Shown piece after piece: positions 8,143 to 15,579 of a stretch of DNA of 33,674 nt. The notes below the pieces were generated by a model. That model did not search any database, was not told the origin of the DNA, and worked only from the letters and a program-made list of their open reading frames with translations. The stretch lies in the NCBI GenBank assembly GCA_022777285.1, contig JALFGN010000002.1:1-33674 (forward strand). Reading direction: 5' to 3'. Position numbers and translations under genes: made by a program. Position 1 is the stretch's first letter; every line of letters starts with the position of its first letter. The DNA comes from Blautia sp. (GTDB lineage: Bacteria > Bacillota > Clostridia > Lachnospirales > Lachnospiraceae).

Positions 8143-8754
8143 ATGAGTGTTTTAGATAAGTTTTTAGATGCAATGAAAGTAAATGATGATTTTGATGATG
8201 ATGAGTTTCTGGATGATGACTTTAATGATGATTTCGATGATGAAAAACCCAAAAGACGTTTTTTCAAGAAATTAGAAGAAGAGGAGGATGAGGATGACTA
8301 CGAACCGGAACGCAGAAGTACAAAAAAATCAGAAAAACAATCTGCACCAAAAGCTGGCTCTACCAAAACATCCAAAACCGTAAAAACAGCAAAGACTGCA
8401 AAGACTACATCTGCCTCTTCCAAAGTCACACCCATCCGCAATGCCAAAAAATCTGCTTCTGCCACAATGGAAGTATGCGTGATCAAACCAACTACCATGG
8501 AAGATACCCGTGAAATTGCAGATACCTTGATTGACAACTGTACTGTCATTTTGAACCTGGAGGGGCTTGACATGGAACTGGCTCAGAGAATTATTGATTT
8601 CACCTCCGGTGCCTGTTATGCAATCGGCGGAAGCTTACAGAAGGTGTCCAGTTATATCTTCATTTTGACACCAGCAATTGTGGATATCACAGGTGATTAT
8701 CAGGAGATTCTGAACGGAGCGTTTGATGTTCCTTCCATTCGGACAGAATATTAA
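8143..8754 (+). CDS. sepF: Cell division protein SepF
   Basis: SepF binds FtsZ and the membrane, shaping the Z ring and tethering it. The 203-residue protein has the three expected parts: an N-terminal amphipathic membrane helix (MSVLDKFLDAMKV), a disordered linker that is first highly acidic (residues 15-50) and then Lys/Thr/Ser rich with TVKTAKTAKTTS, and the C-terminal SepF fold from about 108 (MEVCVIKPTTMEDTREIAD, VILNLEGLDMELAQRIIDF). The linker is longer than in B. subtilis SepF. GGAG precedes the ATG. Confidence 0.95.
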   Translation: MSVLDKFLDAMKVNDDFDDDEFLDDDFNDDFDDEKPKRRFFKKLEEEEDEDDYEPERRSTKKSEKQSAPKAGSTKTSKTVKTAKTAKTTSASSKVTPIRNAKKSASATMEVCVIKPTTMEDTREIADTLIDNCTVILNLEGLDMELAQRIIDFTSGACYAIGGSLQKVSSYIFILTPAIVDITGDYQEILNGAFDVPSIRTEY

Positions 8755-8762
8755 TTTTGAGT

Positions 8763-9515
8763 ATGAATAAAGAACAATTATTTGAAAAACGTATGATTGA
8801 GTTAAGTAAGAATGCCTATTATCGCGGCATTCTTACTTTCTCTGATTTTTTGGATTTAAATGAATTGCATATGTTGCATGGTCTGCCTCTCCACCAATAT
8901 GGAGTAAAAGTAGAAACCTATGGCGGACATGCATTGGCAGAGCGTCAGATGGCAGCATTCATCCCTGATGCTTTTTTCTTTCAGCCCGATTATCCGCTTT
9001 CCTGTATCTGCCTGAAACCTTCTGCTGCCAAGTTTGCTGAAACACTGACCCACAGAGATTATCTCGGGGCGATTCTGAATCTTGGCATTGAGCGGAGTAA
9101 AATCGGAGATATTCTGGTAGAAGACAAGAAAGCTTATGTATTTTGCCATGAAACACTGGCTCCTTTCCTTCTGGAAGAATTGTGCAGAATCCGGCACACC
9201 TCTGTCGTTCCGGAATTGTTGTTGCAGCAGGAAGAATTTCCTTCTGTAAAACTGCAGCCGATTGGAGGAACGGTTTCTTCTGTCCGTCTGGACAGTGTGA
9301 TCGCTCTGGCCTTTTCCTCTTCCAGAAGCAGTATGATTCCCTTGATCGAGGGAGGAAAAGTTTTTGTGAATGGAAAAAATGTGGTTTCCAACGGCTATAC
9401 TTTGAAAGAGGGAGATATTGTATCCGTAAGAGGCAAGGGAAAATTCCGCTTCGATCAGGTAACTGGGATTACAAAGAAAAATCGCTGCCACATAATCGTT
9501 TCCAGATATTGTTAA
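8763..9515 (+). CDS. YlmH-like RNA-binding protein with C-terminal S4 domain
   Basis: YlmH proteins bind RNA or the ribosome; the B. subtilis homologue has been linked to ribosome quality control. The N-terminal part, including FLDLNELHMLH and the YGVKVETYGGH stretch, matches the family, and the S4 fold is at the C-terminus (SRSSMIPLIEGGKVFVNGK, LKEGDIVSVRGKGKF). The in-frame TTG at 8757 lies 6 bases before the ATG at 8763; I prefer the ATG. There is no clear Shine-Dalgarno, and the gap to sepF is only 8 bases, so coupling to sepF translation is likely. The usual neighbours ylmG and divIVA are not present here. Confidence 0.88.
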   Translation: MNKEQLFEKRMIELSKNAYYRGILTFSDFLDLNELHMLHGLPLHQYGVKVETYGGHALAERQMAAFIPDAFFFQPDYPLSCICLKPSAAKFAETLTHRDYLGAILNLGIERSKIGDILVEDKKAYVFCHETLAPFLLEELCRIRHTSVVPELLLQQEEFPSVKLQPIGGTVSSVRLDSVIALAFSSSRSSMIPLIEGGKVFVNGKNVVSNGYTLKEGDIVSVRGKGKFRFDQVTGITKKNRCHIIVSRYC

Positions 9516-9539
9516 TCACTACAGACAGGAGTAAATCAA

Positions 9540-10634
9540 ATGACGGAAAAAAAATTACAGGTAAAAAGAAAAGACGATTTTTATTATCCGATTGTATTTT
9601 ACAGAGATTTCAATTCTCTGGCTGAAGAAATCACCAATCTTGGTCTGAATAACAGAAAATGCTGTATTGTCACAGACAGCCATGTGGCACCGCTTTATTT
9701 AGATGCGGTCCTCAAATCGATGGAACAGACAGCTTCCCAGGTGACTTCCTATGTTCTTCCGGCAGGAGAAGAAAACAAAACACTGGAGCAGATTCAGGGC
9801 ATTTACGAACATCTGATCAAAGAGCATTTTGACCGAAAAGATCTGCTTCTGGCTCTCGGGGGCGGTGTCGTAGGAGATATGACCGGTTACACCGCTGCCA
9901 CTTATCTGAGAGGAATCGACTTTATTCAAATCCCAACTACTTTACTTGCGCAGGTAGACAGCAGTATCGGAGGAAAAACCGGTGTGGATTTTCTTCAATA
10001 CAAAAATATGGTTGGTGCCTTTCATCAGCCACGTCTTGTCTATATGAATGTCCATACATTAGACACTTTGTCTCCGGAACTGTTTTCCTGTGGAATGGGC
10101 GAGGTGCTGAAACACGGATTCATTCGGGATGATGCTTATTCCAAATGGCTGGATCAGAATCGGGAAGGAATTCTTGCTCTGGACGAAGATCTTTTATCAG
10201 AAATGATTTATCGAAGCTGTGTAATCAAAAAAACGGTAGTTGAAAATGATCCTACGGAACAAGGAGAGCGGGCTGTCCTGAATTTTGGTCATACGGTTGG
10301 CCATGCAATTGAGAAACTGAAAAACTTCACCTTGCTTCACGGACAATGTGTTGCTGTCGGTACGGTCTGTGCTGCCTTCCTTTCCATGAAAAGAGGTCTG
10401 ATTTCAGAGGAATATTATAATTGGACGGTCTCTCTTATAAAAGCATTTCAACTTCCGGTTGCTGTAGAAGGACTGGATCCGAAAACGATTCTGTCTGTAA
10501 CGAAATCCGACAAAAAAATGGAACAGGGACAGATTAAATTTATTCTTCTGGAAAAACCAGGCTGTGCTTATATTGATAAAACAGTTACCGACGAGGAACT
10601 TCTGGAAGCGATTTCCTCCATTTTGCATGAATAA
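9540..10634 (+). CDS. aroB: 3-dehydroquinate synthase
   Basis: AroB converts DAHP to 3-dehydroquinate in the shikimate pathway, using NAD and a divalent metal in the cytosol. The 364-residue protein carries the NAD-binding GGGVVGDMTGYTAATYLRG (107-125), PTTLLAQVDSSIGGKTGVD (132-150), the metal ligands E188 (GMGEVLKHG), H251 (LNFGHTVGHAIE) and H267 (LLHGQC), and the usual C-terminal helical domain. The start at ATG 9540 has AGGAG upstream. Its place between ylmH and lspA is not functionally obvious; no other shikimate gene is in the window. Confidence 0.97.
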   Translation: MTEKKLQVKRKDDFYYPIVFYRDFNSLAEEITNLGLNNRKCCIVTDSHVAPLYLDAVLKSMEQTASQVTSYVLPAGEENKTLEQIQGIYEHLIKEHFDRKDLLLALGGGVVGDMTGYTAATYLRGIDFIQIPTTLLAQVDSSIGGKTGVDFLQYKNMVGAFHQPRLVYMNVHTLDTLSPELFSCGMGEVLKHGFIRDDAYSKWLDQNREGILALDEDLLSEMIYRSCVIKKTVVENDPTEQGERAVLNFGHTVGHAIEKLKNFTLLHGQCVAVGTVCAAFLSMKRGLISEEYYNWTVSLIKAFQLPVAVEGLDPKTILSVTKSDKKMEQGQIKFILLEKPGCAYIDKTVTDEELLEAISSILHE

Positions 10635-10665
10635 AATTATATTTACAGAAACGGAAGGTATTCTT

Positions 10666-11190
10666 ATGAAATCTGAAAAGAAACCATGGTTCACCTATCT
10701 TTCTTTGATCTTTATTTCCGGAATTCTTACGATTCTGGATCAGTGGACCAAACAACTTGCGGTTATCCATTTACAAAATCAACCGGATTTCTCTCTGATT
10801 CCCGGTGTCTTATCTTTCCACTATCTGGAAAACAGAGGTGCCGCTTTCGGGGTTTTTCAAAACCGACAGATTTTATTTCTGATCATGACAACTGCCATTT
10901 TATTGTTTATTCTTTATGCCTTATGGAAAATGCCCCAGGAAAAAAAATATAGACCCCTTCGCCTTCTGAGCTATTTTATCACTGCAGGTGCAATTGGAAA
11001 TCTGATTGATCGTGTCCGCCTTGGCTACGTTGTCGATTTTATTTATTTTTCTCTGATTGATTTTCCTGTATTTAATGTAGCAGATATTTATGTCACAGGG
11101 TCTATGATCCTTTTAATCCTACTGGTACTGTTTTTTTATAAAAACGAAGAGGATTTTGCATTTTTGGCAAGGAGCAAGAAAAACAGATGA
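10666..11190 (+). CDS. lspA: Lipoprotein signal peptidase (signal peptidase II)
   Basis: LspA is a membrane aspartyl protease that removes the signal peptide from prolipoproteins after diacylglyceryl modification. The 174-residue protein has four hydrophobic segments and the family blocks LDQWTKQ (24-30), ENRGAAFGVFQ (55-65), GAIGNLIDRVRLGYVVDFI (108-126) and FPVFNVADIYVTG (133-145). The catalytic dyad is D124 and D140. The ATG at 10666 follows GGAAGG; the frame opens upstream inside aroB but that part has no family similarity. The stop overlaps the rluD start as ATGA. Confidence 0.95.
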   Translation: MKSEKKPWFTYLSLIFISGILTILDQWTKQLAVIHLQNQPDFSLIPGVLSFHYLENRGAAFGVFQNRQILFLIMTTAILLFILYALWKMPQEKKYRPLRLLSYFITAGAIGNLIDRVRLGYVVDFIYFSLIDFPVFNVADIYVTGSMILLILLVLFFYKNEEDFAFLARSKKNR

Positions 11191-12101
11191 AAAAGATTTG
11201 TTTACAGGCAGATGCCTCACAGATGGGGGAACGAATTGATAAATATCTTGCAGGAGAATTATGTGATTATTCCCGTTCTTTTCTTCAGAAGCAATTGAAA
11301 GACGGGAATGTAACTGTAAATGGAAAATCCATAAAAAGCAGTTATCTTTTGTGCGAAGAAGATGAAATTTCCGTATTGATCCCGGATAATAAAGAGCCGG
11401 ATATTCTTCCGGAAGAGATTCCTTTATCCATTCTCTATGAAGACGAACAACTGCTGGTCATTGATAAACCAAAGGGAATGGTCGTGCATCCCAGTGCAGG
11501 ACATTATACAGGTACCCTTGTAAATGCTCTGCTGTATCATTGCCGGGGGAATCTGTCCGGGATCAATGGCGTTTTACGTCCCGGAATCGTACACAGAATT
11601 GACAAAGATACTACAGGTGCACTCCTTGTATGCAAGACAGATCTGGCGCACAAAGATCTGGCTCTGCAATTAAAAGAACATACCATTACGCGCAGATACC
11701 GGGCAATTGTACACGGGTGTATCAAAGAAGAAGAAGGAACGGTGGAAGGTCCGATTGGAAGACATCCGACGGATCGAAAAAAAATGGCAATGAATCCGAA
11801 AAACGGAAAGCCTGCAGTCACTCATTATCAGGTGCTGCAGCGCTTTCAAAATTATACGTATATTGAATGCCGACTGGAAACCGGACGTACCCATCAGATC
11901 CGTGTGCACATGAGCAGTATCGGACACCCCCTTCTGGGTGATTCGGTCTATGGACCGAAAAAATGTCCTTTCCCCAATCTCGAGGGGCAAACCCTCCATG
12001 CAATGATCCTGGGCTTTCTTCATCCGGTAACGAAAGAATATCTGGAATTCACTGCCCCCATACCAGAATATTTTCAAAAACTCCTCACAATATTAAGATA
12101 A
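11187..12101 (+). CDS. Large-subunit pseudouridine synthase, RluD family
   Basis: This is an RluA/RluD-type enzyme that isomerises uridines in 23S rRNA (RluD: helix 69). The 304-residue protein has an N-terminal S4 RNA-binding domain (about 14-80) and the catalytic motif HRIDKDTTGALLVCK at 136-150 with active-site D139. Later blocks are GRHPTDRKKMAM, ETGRTHQIRVHMSSIGHPLLGD and the HA-x-x-L-x-F-x-H element. It is translationally coupled to lspA by an ATGA overlap, an arrangement common in Gram-positives. Target uridines cannot be assigned from sequence. Confidence 0.93.
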   Translation: MKKICLQADASQMGERIDKYLAGELCDYSRSFLQKQLKDGNVTVNGKSIKSSYLLCEEDEISVLIPDNKEPDILPEEIPLSILYEDEQLLVIDKPKGMVVHPSAGHYTGTLVNALLYHCRGNLSGINGVLRPGIVHRIDKDTTGALLVCKTDLAHKDLALQLKEHTITRRYRAIVHGCIKEEEGTVEGPIGRHPTDRKKMAMNPKNGKPAVTHYQVLQRFQNYTYIECRLETGRTHQIRVHMSSIGHPLLGDSVYGPKKCPFPNLEGQTLHAMILGFLHPVTKEYLEFTAPIPEYFQKLLTILR

Positions 12102-12116
12102 ATTTCACAAACTTTA

Positions 12117-12145
12117 TATACAGAAACAAAAAAATAGATTATAAT
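12117..12145 (+). promoter_or_regulatory. Promoter for the cytidylate-kinase-like gene
   Basis: A perfect TATAAT -10 at 12140-12145 is preceded at 17 bases by a weak -35, TATACA (12117-12122). It lies in an AT-rich gap after rluD and about 75 bases before the ATG at 12219. Confidence 0.5.
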
Positions 12146-12218
12146 AAATATAAAGAAGATAATTCTATTTTTGTATGAAAGCTTTCAGAATTATCAAAAG
12201 AGAGGAGAGTGTTTGCGT

Positions 12219-12854
12219 ATGACGAATAATACAGTTATTACTATCGGAAGACAATATGGAAGCGGTGGAAAAGAAATCGGTCTTCGTCTTGCAAAAGAGC
12301 TTGGAATTAAATGCTATGACAAGGAACTTCTTGACCGCGCTGCCAAAGACAGTGGGTTATGCCAGGAACTGTTTGAAAATAATGATGAAAAACCAACAAA
12401 CAGTTTTCTTTATTCTCTGGTCATGGATACTTACTCTTTCGGATATTCCTCTGCCGCTTTTGCAGACATGCCCATTAATCACAAAGTCTTTCTTGCTCAG
12501 TTTGACACCATCAAAAACATCGCAAAAGAAGGACCTTGCATCATGGTAGGAAGATGTGCAGATTATGCACTTTCTGATTTTGAAGATTCCATCAGCGTAT
12601 TTATTCATGCAGATCTTGATAAACGAATCCGAAGAATTGCAAGAAAATTCGAACTGACGGATTCTGCTGCCAAAGACCGCATTCAGAAAACAGACAAACG
12701 CCGTGCAAGCTATTACAACTACTATACCAGCAAAAAGTGGGGAGATGCTTCCAGCTACAATTTGTCCCTGGATAGTGGAGAGCTTGGGATTGATGGCTGT
12801 GTACAACTGATAAAAGCAGCAGTTGAAATTCACAATAAACGATTAAAAAGATAA
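12219..12854 (+). CDS. Cytidylate-kinase-like family protein
   Basis: This is a P-loop kinase-fold protein of the cytidylate_kin2 type, distinct from the essential Cmk. The N-terminus reads TVITIGRQYGSGGKEIG, the family's glycine-rich P-loop, followed by LAKELGIKCYDKELL. A mid-protein GPCIMVGRCADYAL and the lid-like basic segment KRIRRIARKFEL fit nucleoside monophosphate kinases. The protein is 211 residues from the ATG at 12219, which has GAGGAG about 10 bases upstream; an earlier in-frame ATG at 12171 lacks a ribosome site. Substrate is unknown. It has its own promoter and terminator. Confidence 0.85.
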   Translation: MTNNTVITIGRQYGSGGKEIGLRLAKELGIKCYDKELLDRAAKDSGLCQELFENNDEKPTNSFLYSLVMDTYSFGYSSAAFADMPINHKVFLAQFDTIKNIAKEGPCIMVGRCADYALSDFEDSISVFIHADLDKRIRRIARKFELTDSAAKDRIQKTDKRRASYYNYYTSKKWGDASSYNLSLDSGELGIDGCVQLIKAAVEIHNKRLKR

Positions 12855-12855
12855 C

Positions 12856-12900
12856 AAATGAGCCTGTGATTCTCATAATTTTGAATTACAGGCTCATTTA
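12856..12900. terminator. Bidirectional intrinsic terminator
   Basis: AAATGAGCCTGTGAT pairs with ATTACAGGCTCATTT around an 11-base loop, with A/T runs on each side. It separates the kinase-like gene from the convergent TtcA-family gene, which ends at 12901. Confidence 0.8.
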
Positions 12901-13629
12901 TTATACGCATTTTCTTTTATCCCATCCGGAAATAGGGCTGTTCAAAATTGCTGTAAACATTCTTTCTTTTACTCCCGGATTTTCCTGATTGAGACTCTGA
13001 AGCAGTTCTTTTGCATATTGACGTTTTGTATATCCATCAACCGGACAAGGACTTTTTTCTATTTCAATTCCATATTTATTTTTAAATCCGATGACATCTG
13101 CCTCATCCACAAACAGGAGCGGACGAATCACAGTCAAATCCATGCGGTCCAGATAAGTATTCGGAGAAAACGTATGAAATCTTCCTTCATAAATCAAAGA
13201 AAGCAGCATTGTCTCCACCACATCATCCTTATGATGCGCATAGGCAACTTTATTACATCCCAATTTCTTTGCCATTTCGTTTAAAGCACCTTTTCGCATT
13301 TTTGCACAAAGCGAGCAGGGATTGCTTTCTTTTCGTTCTTCAAAGATAATCTGCGCAATCTCTGTTTTAACTAATGTAAAGGGGACAGAAAGCTGTTCAC
13401 ACAATGCCCGGATTTTTTCTGAATTAAATCCAGGATGTCCAAGATCTACTGTAATTACCTCTATTGTAAAAGGATGGGGATAAAAACGCATGAGTCCATG
13501 CAGGGCATAAAGCATCGTAAGACTATCCTTTCCTCCGGATACGCCAACTGCAATTTTATCTCCGTCTTCGATCAGCCCAAATTCATCTACCGCTTTTCTT
13601 GTAAGGCTCAATAACTTTTGTAATTTCAT
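12901..13629 (-). CDS. TtcA-family tRNA 2-thiocytidine biosynthesis protein
   Basis: TtcA-type enzymes are PP-loop ATPases that thiolate cytidine in tRNA using an iron-sulfur cluster. The 242-residue protein has the PP-loop SGGKDS at 31-36, the CxxC pair C105/C108 in NPCSLCAKMRKG, a third cysteine C195 in SPCPVDGYTKR, and AYAHHKDDVVETMLL at 129-143. The start ATG at 13629 follows GGAGGT; an 18-codon in-frame extension upstream has no family similarity. It is transcribed alone, divergent from the AI-2E gene. Confidence 0.88.
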   Translation of the reverse strand: MKLQKLLSLTRKAVDEFGLIEDGDKIAVGVSGGKDSLTMLYALHGLMRFYPHPFTIEVITVDLGHPGFNSEKIRALCEQLSVPFTLVKTEIAQIIFEERKESNPCSLCAKMRKGALNEMAKKLGCNKVAYAHHKDDVVETMLLSLIYEGRFHTFSPNTYLDRMDLTVIRPLLFVDEADVIGFKNKYGIEIEKSPCPVDGYTKRQYAKELLQSLNQENPGVKERMFTAILNSPISGWDKRKCV

Positions 13630-13718
13630 TCTACATACCTCCATTACAAACCTCGTATGCTGTCGCAGAAATAAATATATCATAGAACTTTAAAAAAAGA
13701 AATATTTTTTACAAATAT

Positions 13719-13749
13719 ATGACACAAATAATAAATTTCATGTTATAAT
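13719..13749 (+). promoter_or_regulatory. Probable promoter for the AI-2E permease operon
   Basis: A perfect TATAAT -10 (13744-13749) lies 47 bases before the ATG. The best -35 is ATGACA (13719-13724) at a long 19-base spacing, so only the -10 is convincing. Confidence 0.45.
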
Positions 13750-13795
13750 GTACGCGATTCATTATGCGCATTTTTTCTGCGAACGGGAGGCTATT

Positions 13796-15082
13796 ATGAA
13801 ATTTCGTTGGGATAAAAAATATTTATATTGGGGGATTACCGCTTTTTCAGTAATCTGTGCAAGCTTATTGTTTTATTTTGGTTTGTTCCATATGGATGTT
13901 CTGCTTGGAAAAATAAAAAGCCTGATTAGTGTTCTGATGCCGGTTATATGGGGGATTGTGATTGCTTATCTTTTAACTCCCATTGTTAACTTCTTAGAAA
14001 ATCAGGTGTTTTTTTCTGTTATGAAACGACAGAAGATAGAAATCAATCGAAAAAAGAGAAAACTTGTCCGCTATATCTGCGTATTTATCGCTCTGATTTT
14101 TGGATTACAGGTTATTTATTCTCTGTTTTCCATGATTGTTCCGTCTATCGTAGAAAGTATAATCAGTATTGTAAACGACTCTCCCAGGTATGTACAAAAT
14201 GTTACGCACTGGCTGAGTTCGATCTTAAAAGACAATGAAGAACTTCAAACTACGGTTTTCAATTTGATCAATAGCTATTCCTCTAAAATTGAAAATTGGA
14301 TGAATCAGCAGCTGCTTCCACAGCTTCGTGATATTCTTCAGCATCTGACCATTGGTGTATTTGGTGCATTGATTTTTGTAAAGAATATCCTGATCGGTAT
14401 GATTATTTCTATTTATCTTATGGTATCCAAAGAAAACTATCTGGCTCAAGGGAAAATGTTTCTCTATGCTTTGTTTGAAACAGAACGTGCGAATTTTATT
14501 ATAAAAGCCTGCCGTTTTACGAATAAAACTTTCACAGGTTTTGTCAGTGGAAAAATCCTGGATTCTGTAATTATCGGAATCCTGTGTTACATTATCACAT
14601 CCATACTTGGCACTCCTTATAAGATACTGGTCAGTGTAATCGTTGGTGTTACCAACATTATCCCATTTTTTGGTCCTTATCTTGGTGCAATCCCAAGTGC
14701 ATTTATTATTTTACTGGTGAATCCTGTGCAGTGTCTGTATTTCCTCATTTCGATCCTTCTTCTTCAGCAGTTCGATGGAAATATTCTGGGTCCAAAAATC
14801 CTTGGCGAATCCACCGGCCTTTCCAGTTTCATGGTAATTGTAGCAATTTTGCTGTTTGGAGGATTTATGGGAATTACCGGAATGGTAATCGGAGTTCCTT
14901 TATGGGCTGTCATCTGTGCCGGTGTAACACAACTGAGAGATCATTTTCTGCAAAAAAAACATCTTCCGGTAGAAGATGAAATCTATATGCAGGCAGATTA
15001 CATGGATCCGCTTAGCTTAAAACCGGTAAAATTTCGTTCAAAAGCCAAATCCAAATCAAAAGATACAGAAAATCAAAAATAA
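13796..15082 (+). CDS. AI-2E family (PerM/TqsA-type) membrane transporter
   Basis: This is a polytopic membrane protein of the AI-2E transporter family, whose members include autoinducer-2 exporters and sodium/proton antiporters. The 428-residue protein has about seven or eight hydrophobic segments. The family C-terminal signatures are present: VGVTNIIPFFGPYLGAIPSA, LQQFDGNILGPKILG and GLSSFMVIVAILLFGG. The ATG at 13796 follows GGGAGG; an upstream in-frame ATG (13748) sits in the -10 region. It ends 30 bases before dtd and is probably the first gene of the operon. Substrate cannot be predicted. Confidence 0.9.
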   Translation: MKFRWDKKYLYWGITAFSVICASLLFYFGLFHMDVLLGKIKSLISVLMPVIWGIVIAYLLTPIVNFLENQVFFSVMKRQKIEINRKKRKLVRYICVFIALIFGLQVIYSLFSMIVPSIVESIISIVNDSPRYVQNVTHWLSSILKDNEELQTTVFNLINSYSSKIENWMNQQLLPQLRDILQHLTIGVFGALIFVKNILIGMIISIYLMVSKENYLAQGKMFLYALFETERANFIIKACRFTNKTFTGFVSGKILDSVIIGILCYIITSILGTPYKILVSVIVGVTNIIPFFGPYLGAIPSAFIILLVNPVQCLYFLISILLLQQFDGNILGPKILGESTGLSSFMVIVAILLFGGFMGITGMVIGVPLWAVICAGVTQLRDHFLQKKHLPVEDEIYMQADYMDPLSLKPVKFRSKAKSKSKDTENQK

Positions 15083-15112
15083 AAGTAAAGACAGAAGAGG
15101 AGGATTTTATTT

Positions 15113-15565
15113 ATGAAATTTGTTATACAAAAAGTCAGCCAGGCATCGGTCTCCGTGGAAGGAACCTGTATCGGAAAAATCAGTCAGGGATTTCTGGTAT
15201 TTGTCGGCATCGGAAAGGAAGACACCAAAGAGCTTGCTGACCAATATATAAAAAAAATGGTACAGCTTCGTATCTTTCAGGATGAAAACGGAAAAACCAA
15301 CCGATCTCTGGCAGATGTAAATGGAGAAGTTTTGATTATTTCTCAATTCACCCTTTATGCCGACTGTAAGAAGGGAAATCGTCCCAGCTTCTTTCATGCC
15401 GGAGAACCGGAAATGGCAGAAGCACTTTATGAATACATCATCCAGAAGACAAAAGAAACCGTACCGGTTGTACAAACTGGAAAATTCGGTGCTCTCATGG
15501 AAGTCTCTCTTGTAAATGAAGGACCATTTACAATTATTCTCGATGAAACGACATTTAATAAATAA
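15113..15565 (+). CDS. dtd: D-aminoacyl-tRNA deacylase
   Basis: Dtd hydrolyses D-amino acids mischarged on tRNA (and glycine from tRNA-Ala), protecting translation. The 150-residue protein is full length and shows the family's opening ([15 protein letters not shown]), the catalytic-pocket motif [17 protein letters not shown], and [10 protein letters not shown], the NxGPxT element that carries the Gly-Pro substrate selector. GAGGAGG precedes the ATG. Its stop lies 14 bases before the secreted M23 gene. Confidence 0.96.
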   Translation: MKFVIQKVSQASVSVEGTCIGKISQGFLVFVGIGKEDTKELADQYIKKMVQLRIFQDENGKTNRSLADVNGEVLIISQFTLYADCKKGNRPSFFHAGEPEMAEALYEYIIQKTKETVPVVQTGKFGALMEVSLVNEGPFTIILDETTFNK

Positions 15566-15579
15566 CAAAGGGGTTTATT

